Below, piece by piece: positions 53,006 through 60,721 of a stretch of 64,000 nucleotides of DNA. A program made the translations under genes and the position numbers. The notes below the pieces were generated by a model that was not told where the DNA came from, did not search any database, and worked only from the letters and a program-made list of their open reading frames with translations. The DNA comes from an uncultured Lachnospiraceae bacterium (GTDB taxonomy: Bacteria; Bacillota; Clostridia; Lachnospirales; Lachnospiraceae): assembly GCA_910579935.1 (NCBI GenBank), contig CAJTVQ010000004.1, positions 62,001-126,000 on the forward strand, written 5' to 3'. Positions within the stretch are counted from its first letter, which is position 1. Every line of letters begins with the position of its first letter.

Positions 53006-54325
53006 TTACGGGGTATCCGGCAGTTCTTCCTTTCCGGGCAGCAGTCCGTCCGCCGAATAACGGTTTACGGCATTCCAGAGAATCCATTCCTCGTATCCGG
53101 CATCATACACTGCCTGTATCTGAAGGCGTATCTGCTCTCCCTCATAAGAAATGTGTCCGTCCACCCATGTGGCGGTAAATGCCTGCAGCCACGGCCGCAC
53201 GATTGCCCGCCTCTCCTCTGGTATCTGGGCCAATTCTTCTTTGGAACCCTCCAATGCCGCCAGTACCGTTTCATAAGGATGCGCATCCGGCACATCCAGT
53301 CCGAAGACATGGTTTCCGTAATGAGACGGATAAACCATCGGAGAAATCACATCGAGCAATTCCGCCAGCTCTGCATAATCCTGCCCGACCCGTTCCACGT
53401 CCGTCTCACTGCCGATAATGGTTCCGAACACATCCGCCGTTACCACAATCTCTTTCTCATGCAGCCGTTCTGCCGCATATTCCAAAAATCCGCCGATAGC
53501 CTGCTGTTTCGTATAAACCTGTGTATCCACGCCATAATCCGCCTCATCTGCATCACTTCCGATGGGAAAACGTACGTAATCGAACTGAATTTCATCGAAT
53601 CCCGCTTCTGCGGCCTTCTCCGCGATTTCCGTCAGATACTCCCACACTTCCTCCCGATAAGGATTGACCCAGGCCATTCCGTTTGCATCCGTTACCGCCC
53701 TGCCATCCGCTTTCGTCAGGGCCAGCTCCGGTCTTCCCGCAGCAAGGCAGGGGTCTTTGAAGCAGGCAATACGGGCAATGGTATAGATTTCCCGTTCTTT
53801 CAGATTTTTCATAAATCCTTCCATATCCCCTATGTACGGCGTACATGCCCCAAGCGCCTGTGCGCTCTCCAGATCCATCTTCCATGAAATCTTTCCCTCA
53901 TCGTTCTTCACATCAATTACCATGGAGTTCAGTTCTGTCTCATCTACCAGTTTCAGGATATCCTGAAACGCCGTATTCCCCGCCATCGGCCCTGTGATGT
54001 AAATCCCTTTTACTTTTATATTCCCATTCCGGTCTTCTCCCGGCGTACTCTCATCCAGCTTCTCCTGATCCCCTGTTCCGGATGTCTCATCTTCCCCCTG
54101 TTCTTTGGCCGGCAAGTCAGACACCACCAGTTCCGACAGTGTTTCCCGGCTTTCTCCCTTCCCCGCTTCCACATGCTTCCAAACCAGCCATCCTGTCACG
54201 GCCAACAAAACTACCGCCATGATTGGTATGCCAATTTTCAGATATTTTATGCGTCTGTTATGTCTGCGCTTGTCTTCGTATTTTATAATATATTTTTTAC
54301 CCGGCTTATTTCCAATATAACCCAT
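53006..54325 (-). CDS. Putative glycoside hydrolase (DUF4015/GHL13 type), membrane-anchored
   Basis: A 439-residue protein with a membrane anchor at residues ~28-50 (LKIGIPIMAVVLLAVTGWLVW) and an acidic Ser/Thr/Glu linker to ~105. The rest is a predicted TIM-barrel of the DUF4015 glycosidase-like family: VKGIYITGPMAGN, LNSMVIDVKNDEGKISW, EREIYTIARIACFKDP, AWVNPYREEVWEYLTEIAEKAAEAGFDEIQFDYVRFP, VVTADVFGTIIG, DVISPMVYPSHYG and EEWILWNAVNRYS. Asp residues in IQFDYVRFP and VIDVKND are candidate acids. The substrate is unknown; the enzyme should face the cell wall. Overlaps no neighbour. Confidence 0.85.
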   Translation of the reverse strand: MGYIGNKPGKKYIIKYEDKRRHNRRIKYLKIGIPIMAVVLLAVTGWLVWKHVEAGKGESRETLSELVVSDLPAKEQGEDETSGTGDQEKLDESTPGEDRNGNIKVKGIYITGPMAGNTAFQDILKLVDETELNSMVIDVKNDEGKISWKMDLESAQALGACTPYIGDMEGFMKNLKEREIYTIARIACFKDPCLAAGRPELALTKADGRAVTDANGMAWVNPYREEVWEYLTEIAEKAAEAGFDEIQFDYVRFPIGSDADEADYGVDTQVYTKQQAIGGFLEYAAERLHEKEIVVTADVFGTIIGSETDVERVGQDYAELAELLDVISPMVYPSHYGNHVFGLDVPDAHPYETVLAALEGSKEELAQIPEERRAIVRPWLQAFTATWVDGHISYEGEQIRLQIQAVYDAGYEEWILWNAVNRYSADGLLPGKEELPDTP

Positions 54326-54381
54326 AACCTGTTTTCCCTCCCTGCCGTCAGCCTTTCCGGCGCTCCTTAAGGCAGATTGCT

Positions 54382-55182
54382 TTACTCCTGGTTCCCGGCA
54401 GAAATTTTATTCCGGTTCATTCCCTCCACAAATTCCCTGCTCCTCGCCGTCATCTCCACCCATGCCGGACGAAATCCGCTTTTGACCGCATTGCGCACCG
54501 ACCTGATATTCGACCATGCCGCACAGTAAAAAGGCACTCTCCCCTTCTTCAATATCTCCAAAGCCAGCCGGCTTGTCAAAGCACAGGCAATTCCCTGACG
54601 GCGGTATTCCGGCAATACATCCACTCCTATCTGCCACATACTGTCACAATCTGCCGATGCCCCTGCCATTCCGACCAGTTTCCCTTCCTCATACGCCCCC
54701 ACACCGACTACATCCAGCTGTTTCCTGTCTTCACATAAAGCATTCCCCCACTCCGGCAGATATAGATCCGCAAAATCCTCCTGCGACAGCAATCTCATCT
54801 CATAAGCGCAGGGCAGTTCTCTCAGCCTATCCATGTCCGGCAGAAAATATTCCGCCATAAAACAAATGCGCAGTCCCCGTTCCTGCAGCGCATCATTCAG
54901 CACATGCATATTCGGCGTTTCAAAACAATGCTCCATCGGATAACGGCTGATATATCCTTCCGCAATCTCCTTTAACTCTTCCCCCACCGACGCCACCACA
55001 TTATTCCCGTAGCTGACCAGGTTACATGCAAACGGCAGTACCAGATATTTACGGGCCTCTTCCTTTTTCCCCGAAATAACTACCACATTTTCCTTTTTCC
55101 GAAAATCCTGCGGACTGCAATTCAGATCGATTGCCGACTGCTTCATTGCAGTTTCCATAATATCCTGATTTGTCCTGTACAT
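54382..55182 (-). CDS. GNAT-family acetyltransferase
   Basis: A 266-residue two-part protein. The C-terminal GNAT fold is at ~130-235: LVGMAGASADCDSMWQIGVDVLPEYRRQGIACALTSRLALEILKKGRVPFYCAAWSNIRSVRNAVKSGFRPAWVEM, with the acetyl-CoA pyrophosphate loop in RRQGIA. The N-terminal ~120 residues are specific to a Clostridia subgroup I cannot name. The ATG at 55182 is preferred as AGAGG lies seven bases upstream; longer starts reach 55239. It begins 62 bases beyond the araD terminator and is probably transcribed separately. Confidence 0.85.
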   Translation of the reverse strand: MYRTNQDIMETAMKQSAIDLNCSPQDFRKKENVVVISGKKEEARKYLVLPFACNLVSYGNNVVASVGEELKEIAEGYISRYPMEHCFETPNMHVLNDALQERGLRICFMAEYFLPDMDRLRELPCAYEMRLLSQEDFADLYLPEWGNALCEDRKQLDVVGVGAYEEGKLVGMAGASADCDSMWQIGVDVLPEYRRQGIACALTSRLALEILKKGRVPFYCAAWSNIRSVRNAVKSGFRPAWVEMTARSREFVEGMNRNKISAGNQE

Positions 55183-55243
55183 AACCATACCTCTTTTGCT
55201 TTCATCCCGCATTGCAAACTTCATATCTTTACAACTCAAATCC

Positions 55244-55278
55244 TAAAAAGGGCAATCGGTTTCCCCTCCGATTGCCCT
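55244..55278 (-). terminator. Terminator of the araABD operon
   Basis: AGGGCAATCGG (55249-55259) pairs perfectly with CCGATTGCCCT (55268-55278) around an 8-base loop, followed on the minus strand by TTTTTAGG. It lies 20 bases after the araD stop. Confidence 0.92.
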
Positions 55279-55298
55279 GTATGCCTTACTGCTTCCTC

Positions 55299-55988
55299 TT
55301 ATTTCTGCCCATAATAAGCATTTTCTCCATGCTTCCGGTAATAATGCTTATCCTGCAGCTCCTGCGGAGCCGGCGCTACCTTAGGATGAATCATCTCACA
55401 CCTTGCCGCCATCTTAGCCACTTCTTCCAGCACTACCGCATTGTGAACCGCTTCATGGGCATCCTTTCCCCATGTGAAAGGACCATGGTTCTTGCAGAGA
55501 ACCGCCGGAACCGCCTCATAGTCCTTATCCGAAAAATAGCCGGCAATCAAAAGTCCCGTATTCTTCTCATAGGCTCCTTCGATTTCTTCCCTGGTCAGGC
55601 ATCTTACACAGGGAATCTCCCCATACATATAATCCGCATGAGTCGTCCCATAGCACGGTATCCCCCTGCCTGCCTGTGCCCAGCTTGTCGCCCAGGAAGA
55701 ATGGGTGTGGACGATCCCCCCTACTTTCGGAAATGCTTTATACAATTCCAAGTGGGTAGGCGTATCGGAGGAAGGGTTATACTTTCCTTCCACCTTATTG
55801 CCTTCCAAATCCATCACTACCATATCTTCCGGTGCCAGCTTATCATACTCCACGCCGCTGGGTTTGATGACAAACAGACCTTTTTCCCTGTCAATGCCGC
55901 TCACGTTACCCCATGTAAATGTTACCAGTCCGTATTTCGGAAGCAGCATATTCGCTTCGTATACCTGCTTTTTCAATTCCTCTAACAT
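55299..55988 (-). CDS. araD: L-ribulose-5-phosphate 4-epimerase
   Basis: Converts L-ribulose 5-phosphate to D-xylulose 5-phosphate, the last step of L-arabinose breakdown. The 229 residues show LVTFTWGNVSGIDREKGLFVIKPSGV near 21-46, zinc-binding HTHSSWAT near 95-102, and KNHGPFTWGKDAHEAVHNAVVLEEVA near 170-195 with the third metal His. The C-terminal HYYRKHGENAYYGQ is typical. Last gene of araA-araB-araD, before a strong terminator. Confidence 0.96.
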   Translation of the reverse strand: MLEELKKQVYEANMLLPKYGLVTFTWGNVSGIDREKGLFVIKPSGVEYDKLAPEDMVVMDLEGNKVEGKYNPSSDTPTHLELYKAFPKVGGIVHTHSSWATSWAQAGRGIPCYGTTHADYMYGEIPCVRCLTREEIEGAYEKNTGLLIAGYFSDKDYEAVPAVLCKNHGPFTWGKDAHEAVHNAVVLEEVAKMAARCEMIHPKVAPAPQELQDKHYYRKHGENAYYGQK

Positions 55989-56042
55989 TTGAATTTCCTC
56001 CTGCTTTCAATCCGCACCTGCCTTCGGACAGACGCTGTTTCC

Positions 56043-57638
56043 TCATGCTTTCATATTTTCAACTGCTGCCTTTTCCATCGGGAAGCCTGCTTTGTACAGC
56101 TTGATAAATTCATCAAAACCAGCCACATCCGCCGGATCGGGTTCCATCTTGCTGCCCTTGTTTCCTGCAAATACTTTTCCGTTCAGATAATCGGAAAGGC
56201 TTTCCCCGTCCGCTTTGTTCTTCATATAGGAAGCCAGTACCGCGATTCCCCATGCGCCGCCTTCTCCTGCCGTCTCCATTACGGATACCGGAGCGTCCAT
56301 TGCCGCTGCAAGGATACCCTGGCCGACCCCTTTCGTCTTAAATAAACCGCCGTGCCCGAAAATCTCATCCGCCTGCACCTTTTCCTCTTTGAACAGAATA
56401 TCCAGACCAATCTTCAGCGCTGCCAAAGAGGAATACAGATGCGTCCGCATAAAGTTAGCCAAAGTAAACCTGCAGTCGATATTACGCGCAAACAAAGGAC
56501 GTCCTTCTTCAAAGCCCGTTACCGGCTCGCCGGAAAAATAGCAGTAGGATACCAGACCGCCGCAGTCCTTATCCCCTTCCAGGGCTTTATTGTAAAGCGT
56601 TCCGAACAGCTTGTTCATATCCACTTCCATTCCCATCGTTACCATGAATTCTTTGAAAATATTTACCCATGCGTTCAGATCGGAGGTACAGTTATTGCAG
56701 TGAACCATACCTACCAGGCTTCCGTCGGGCGTGGTTACAAGGTCGATTTCGGGATACACTTTGGAAAGTTCTTTTTCCAATACGATCATGGCAAATACGC
56801 TTGTGCCTGCGGATACATTACCGGTACGCACCGCCACACTGTTTGTGGCTGCCATGCCGGTTCCCGCATCGCCTTCGGGAGGACATACCGGAATCCCCGC
56901 TTTCAGCTTACCGGAAACATCCAGCAGCTTTGCCCCTTCTTCCGTCAGGGTTCCCGCGCTCTCTCCCGCCACCAGTACTTTCGGAAGGATATCTTTCAGT
57001 TTCCAGGGGTAATTTTCTCCTGCTACCAGCCCGTCAAACTGCTCTATCATCTTTGCATTGAAATCTTTCGTATCCGTGTCGATCGGGAACATACCGGAAG
57101 CGTCGCCTACGCCCAGCACCTTCTCTCCCGTCAGCTTCCAGTGCACATAACCCGCCAGCGTTGTGAAGAAGTCCACATCCCTTACATGTTCCTCTTTGTT
57201 CAGAATCGCCTGACGCAAATGCGCAATGCTCCATCTCTGCGGAATATTATACTGGAACAATCCGGTCAGTTCCTCTGCCGCCTGCGCCGTAATGGTATTT
57301 CTCCATGTGCGGAACGGCACCAGCAGCTCTCCCGCCTTGTCAAATGCCATATATCCGTGCATCATCGCGCTGAATCCGATGCTCCCAACCGTTTCCAATG
57401 TCACGCCGTACTGGCTGTGCACATCCTCTGCCAGCTTTGTATAACTGTCCTGCAGTCCCTTCCAGATCATATCCAGGCTGTAAGTCCATACATTATTTTC
57501 ATATTGGTTTTCCCACTCATGGCTTCCGGAAGCGATAGGGGAATTGTCCTCCCCTATCAGCACCGCTTTGATCCTGGTGGAACCAAATTCTATGCCCAGC
57601 GCAGTCCTGCCGTTTACTATCATCTCTTTTATATCCAT
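56043..57638 (-). CDS. araB: L-ribulokinase, FGGY family (Clostridia type)
   Basis: Phosphorylates L-ribulose. The 531 residues follow the FGGY fold: ALGIEFGSTRIKAVLIGED near the N-terminus, IGFSAMMHGYMAFD, TLAGYVHWKLTGEKVLGVGDASGMFPID, and GDAGTGMAATNSVAVRTGNVSAGTSVFAM; the second domain holds IFGHGGLFKTKGVGQGILAAAMDAPVSVMETAGEGGAWGIA. It differs clearly from E. coli AraB and belongs to the branch often labelled xylulokinase-like in Clostridia. The ribulokinase call rests on its place between araA and araD. It starts 41 bases after araA. Confidence 0.88.
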   Translation of the reverse strand: MDIKEMIVNGRTALGIEFGSTRIKAVLIGEDNSPIASGSHEWENQYENNVWTYSLDMIWKGLQDSYTKLAEDVHSQYGVTLETVGSIGFSAMMHGYMAFDKAGELLVPFRTWRNTITAQAAEELTGLFQYNIPQRWSIAHLRQAILNKEEHVRDVDFFTTLAGYVHWKLTGEKVLGVGDASGMFPIDTDTKDFNAKMIEQFDGLVAGENYPWKLKDILPKVLVAGESAGTLTEEGAKLLDVSGKLKAGIPVCPPEGDAGTGMAATNSVAVRTGNVSAGTSVFAMIVLEKELSKVYPEIDLVTTPDGSLVGMVHCNNCTSDLNAWVNIFKEFMVTMGMEVDMNKLFGTLYNKALEGDKDCGGLVSYCYFSGEPVTGFEEGRPLFARNIDCRFTLANFMRTHLYSSLAALKIGLDILFKEEKVQADEIFGHGGLFKTKGVGQGILAAAMDAPVSVMETAGEGGAWGIAVLASYMKNKADGESLSDYLNGKVFAGNKGSKMEPDPADVAGFDEFIKLYKAGFPMEKAAVENMKA

Positions 57639-57679
57639 TGCCGTAACCCTGCCTTTCTTATTTGCTTCTTACCCGCATT

Positions 57680-59176
57680 TTATCTGAATGCAAGTTCGTT
57701 CCATCTCAATTCATTCTTAAAATTCCGGATCGTTGTATCGTTGTCGATCACAACACTTTCAATGCCCATGGCAGCCGCCCAGTCAACCATCTGGTCTACG
57801 CTTAAGTCATAAGAAAATGCCGTATGATGCGCGCCGCCTGCCAGAATCCATGCTTCCGCACCGGTCTTAAGGTTCGGCTGCGGTGTCCAGAACGCGGTAG
57901 CAACCGGAAGTTTCGGCATCGGTTTCTCTACCTTCCTGCAGTCCACTGCATTGATGATCAGACGGAATCTGTTGCCCAGATCGATCAGGGAAGTCGCTAC
58001 TGCCGGCCCTGTCTTAGACGTAAATACCAAACGAGCCGGGTCCTCTCTGTCACCCATGGAAAGCGGATTTACCTTGATTCCGATTTTGCCGTCCGCAACC
58101 GTAGGACATACTTCCAGCATATGCGCCTGGAGAATGCCTTCTTTTCCGGGCACTAAATTATACGTATAATCTTCCATGAAAGAAGTTCCTTTCGCATCTT
58201 TCATACCGGAAGTCATAATCTTCATCAGACGTACCATTGCCGCGGTTTTCCAGTCCCCTTCCCCGCCGAAACCATAACCTTTTTCCATCAGTCTCTGGAT
58301 CGCAAGTCCGGGAAGCTGCTGTAATGCGCCCAAATCACCGAAGTGGGTAACAATCGCCTGATAATTCTTTTCTTCCAGGAATTTCTCAAAGCCGATTTCG
58401 ATGCCTGCCTGTACCGCCACATGCCTTCTGAATTCCGCTTCATCCCTGCCTTCCAGAATAATATCATATTTGGAGTAATATTCGTCTACCAGCGCATTGA
58501 TGTCGCCCTCCGCCACATCCTTTACATACTCTGCGATCTCGTTCACCGGATAAGCATCGATTTCCCAGCCAAACTTAATCTGCGCCTCTACCTTGTCCCC
58601 TTCCGTTACCGCTACGTTCCTCATATTGTCTGCAATACGGCATACACGGATGTGGGAGGATTCCATAATACCGATTGCCGTCCGCATCCAGTCTGCGATT
58701 TTCTGCTGTACTTCCTTGTCGTTCCAATGTCCTACTACGATTTTTCTTTCGATTCCCATGCGGCTGACAATATGGCCGTACTCCCTGTCGCCGTGTGCAG
58801 ACTGGTTCTCGTTCATGAAATCCATATCAATGGTATCATAAGGAATTTCTTCGTTAAACTGGGTATGCAAATGCATCAGCGGCTTTCTGTATTCCTGTAA
58901 CCCCAGAATCCAGGATTTTGCAGGGGAAAACGTATGCATCCATGTAATAACGCCTGCACATTCTTCATCCGCATTTGCTTCGTTAAATGTCTTTCTGATC
59001 AGTTCATTGGTGATCAGCGTGGGCTTCCATACTACCTCAAACGGCAGAAGCCCGCACTTATTCAGATTTTCCACGATAATCTGGGAATGTTTTGCAACAT
59101 TTGCGAGACACTCATCCCCGTATAAATCCTGCGAACCCGTGCAAAACCAAAATTTGTAATTCTTTCCTGTTTTCAT
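57680..59176 (-). CDS. araA: L-arabinose isomerase
   Basis: Converts L-arabinose to L-ribulose. The 498 residues are the normal length and match AraA throughout: FWFCTGSQDLYGDECL, PFEVVWKPTLIT, GVITWMHTFSPAKSWILGLQEYRKPLMHLHTQFNEEIPYDTIDMDFMNENQSAHGDREYG, and the metal-binding region GYGFGGEGDWKTAAMVRLMK and SFMEDYTYN, ending AGGAHHTAFSYDLS. AGGAGG precedes the ATG. It heads the araABD operon; a consensus promoter lies 250 bases upstream with several operator-like repeats in between. Confidence 0.97.
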   Translation of the reverse strand: MKTGKNYKFWFCTGSQDLYGDECLANVAKHSQIIVENLNKCGLLPFEVVWKPTLITNELIRKTFNEANADEECAGVITWMHTFSPAKSWILGLQEYRKPLMHLHTQFNEEIPYDTIDMDFMNENQSAHGDREYGHIVSRMGIERKIVVGHWNDKEVQQKIADWMRTAIGIMESSHIRVCRIADNMRNVAVTEGDKVEAQIKFGWEIDAYPVNEIAEYVKDVAEGDINALVDEYYSKYDIILEGRDEAEFRRHVAVQAGIEIGFEKFLEEKNYQAIVTHFGDLGALQQLPGLAIQRLMEKGYGFGGEGDWKTAAMVRLMKIMTSGMKDAKGTSFMEDYTYNLVPGKEGILQAHMLEVCPTVADGKIGIKVNPLSMGDREDPARLVFTSKTGPAVATSLIDLGNRFRLIINAVDCRKVEKPMPKLPVATAFWTPQPNLKTGAEAWILAGGAHHTAFSYDLSVDQMVDWAAAMGIESVVIDNDTTIRNFKNELRWNELAFR

Positions 59177-59274
59177 GTTTCCTTCCTCCTATACATTCCT
59201 TCGTTTTTGTTACTCTTTTTTATATGAACCGGCTTGCCGGTTTCAAATCCGGTTTATTTACAATTTCGTTTTCT

Positions 59275-59318
59275 ATACAACTTCGGATTGAGTTGTATTA
59301 TTTTGTAAAAAGTTGTAT
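59275..59318. promoter_or_regulatory. Operator-like repeats in the araA leader
   Basis: ATACAACT (59275-59282) and AGTTGTAT (59291-59298) form an inverted repeat with an 8-bp gap. A further AGTTGTAT at 59311-59318 lies exactly 20 bp from the second copy, so both face the same side of the helix; the longer unit AGTTGTATTATTTTG is duplicated. These match the half-site of the palindrome at 42803-42840 and are probable AraR sites downstream of the promoter. Confidence 0.65.
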
Positions 59319-59420
59319 TATTTTGAATTATGTCAAATATTTTAGTTGTCCAATTAATATGTACTTATTTTTATACTATATGACGAAAATAAATCCCTTT
59401 TTCACTTTCTTTCTAACATA

Positions 59421-59449
59421 ATAATATAATCAGACACCCAACTTGTCAA
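59421..59449 (-). promoter_or_regulatory. Sigma-A promoter of araABD
   Basis: On the minus strand a perfect TTGACA (59444-59449), a 17-bp spacer and TATTAT (59421-59426). Transcription would start near 59414, giving a leader of about 240 nt. A second TTGACA at 59331-59336 has no good -10 partner. Confidence 0.8.
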
Positions 59450-59485
59450 TATTTGCTTGTCAAAAATGTAATACAAATAAAAAAT

Positions 59486-59513
59486 AGTTGTACCATTTTA
59501 AAAGAGTACAATT
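59486..59513. promoter_or_regulatory. Upstream inverted repeat of the araA promoter
   Basis: AGTTGTAC (59486-59493) and GTACAATT (59506-59513) form an inverted repeat with a 12-bp gap, centred 53 bp upstream of the middle of the -35 box. The right arm overlaps the stop codon of the adjacent nuclease-like gene. Confidence 0.55.
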
Positions 59514-59961
59514 ACTCTTCTTCCATCATACTGTCCAAATATCCCCTGTCCCACAGCAGGATTTTCAGTTTTTCAGCGGCATTCACTGCCGGAGCCGTAA
59601 AATATTGATTGGTCATCACGGCTCCCACCATACGGTCATAATAATCCCTTCCTGCATATACTTCCTGTACGGCCTTTATTCCCACTGCTTCGCTATGGCA
59701 TTTACACTGAACCGCATAAGTGATCCCATCTTTTTCCGCCAGAATATCCACTCCGTAATCACCGCTGCCCTTTGTAACCGCCACTTCCTGAAAACCTCTT
59801 TTTTTCAACAGTTCCGCACAAAAATATTCAAAATCATGCCCTTCCATCCCATCTATGGCATCCGGCCTTTTTCCACGTCTCCGGACACGGATGATGAGAA
59901 CGAAAAGAACCATGCACAGCACAGCCGCCACTGCCCGGATGAGCCATTCCTGTCCTTCCAT
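59512..59961 (-). CDS. Membrane-anchored Mrr-like restriction endonuclease domain protein
   Basis: A 149-residue protein: one membrane segment at residues ~9-26 (AVAAVLCMVLFVLIIRV), then an Mrr-type nuclease core, MEGHDFEYFCAELLKKRGFQEVAVTKGSGDYGVDILAEKDGITYAVQCKCHSEAVGIKAVQEVYAGRDYY. The D...QCK arrangement (Asp in GVDILA, Gln and Lys in VQCKCH) supplies the PD-(D/E)XK catalytic residues. No methylase or specificity gene adjoins it, so it is not a standard restriction system. Small anchored Mrr-like proteins are widespread and their role is unknown. Ribosome site is weak (CAGGGA). Confidence 0.85.
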   Translation of the reverse strand: MEGQEWLIRAVAAVLCMVLFVLIIRVRRRGKRPDAIDGMEGHDFEYFCAELLKKRGFQEVAVTKGSGDYGVDILAEKDGITYAVQCKCHSEAVGIKAVQEVYAGRDYYDRMVGAVMTNQYFTAPAVNAAEKLKILLWDRGYLDSMMEEE

Positions 59962-60148
59962 TTCCCTGCTGCTCCTTCCCGATCATTCCCCTTTTCATTT
60001 CCATACATTCCTAAAAAATTTAATAAAATTATTATTAATTTCCAGTTGCGTACCAAACTTCCGTAGTATAAAATAAGAATGTGTTATGGACATTACATTT
60101 GAATCAGTAACAACACCAAATAATAAACTAGCGGGAGGCAGTACTATT

Positions 60149-60601
60149 ATGTTTGATTTTAAGTTTGATTGGTGTAAAGAAATGGAATGTGGCATTACAA
60201 TCATCGATGAACAACATCAGGAGTTATTCCGCATTATTCGAGAGATTGAGCAACTCATCATGAGCGGCTGCAAAAATGTTACCACGAAGCAGCTACTGGA
60301 TATCGTCTGTGAGTTAAGGGAATATACCTCCTACCATTTCTACACGGAAGAAAATTTGATGGCAAGATACCAGTATCCCAACCTTGCTGCACACATGGCA
60401 GAGCATATGGATTTAAAAGAATACATTCTCAAAATTGATCTGCCCGCCCTTGCCAGGGATCCGGAAGGTGTACTTACCGAATTAAAAGAACATATGCAGA
60501 ATTATCTTTTTGACCATATACTGAAGGAAGACTATCAGCTGTGCCATTTCTTAATTCCTTATGCCGAGACCGGAGTTTTAGTTCCGCAATCAATTTCTTA
60601 G
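60149..60601 (+). CDS. Bacteriohemerythrin
   Basis: A 150-residue four-helix oxygen- or iron-binding protein. The iron ligands are visible: His in CGITIIDEQHQELFRII, the HFYTEENLMARY motif (His and Glu), HMAEHMDLKEYI (two His of the HxxxH pattern), and FDHILKED with the last His and Asp. In anaerobes such proteins are thought to bind or sense oxygen. The ATG at 60149 has GGGAGG ten bases upstream; an earlier ATG at 60086 has none. Monocistronic, ended by a strong terminator. Confidence 0.9.
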   Translation: MFDFKFDWCKEMECGITIIDEQHQELFRIIREIEQLIMSGCKNVTTKQLLDIVCELREYTSYHFYTEENLMARYQYPNLAAHMAEHMDLKEYILKIDLPALARDPEGVLTELKEHMQNYLFDHILKEDYQLCHFLIPYAETGVLVPQSIS

Positions 60602-60650
60602 CGGTTTTCCCATTTCCTTTTATGGAAAGCGGGAAAACCGCTTTTTTATT
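60600..60650 (+). terminator. Terminator of the hemerythrin gene
   Basis: GCGGTTTTCCC (60601-60611) pairs with GGGAAAACCGC (60631-60641), with an inner TTTCC/GGAAA helix, followed by TTTTTTATTTT. The stem starts within the stop codon. Confidence 0.93.
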
Positions 60651-60721
60651 TTGTGCGAAAGCTTTATGCCCTGAAACCAAATCCGCTCCGGGACGGAATC
60701 CGGTATCATAAGGCCGGTTCG

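Noticed and set aside
56352..57812. A 486-codon plus-strand open frame
   Set aside because: Antisense shadow of araB and the end of araA; composition is Cys/His/Arg-rich as expected for a shadow.
59331..59336. Second araA promoter at an internal TTGACA
   Set aside because: No acceptable -10 box at 16-18 bp; the sequence there is ACTTTT-like.
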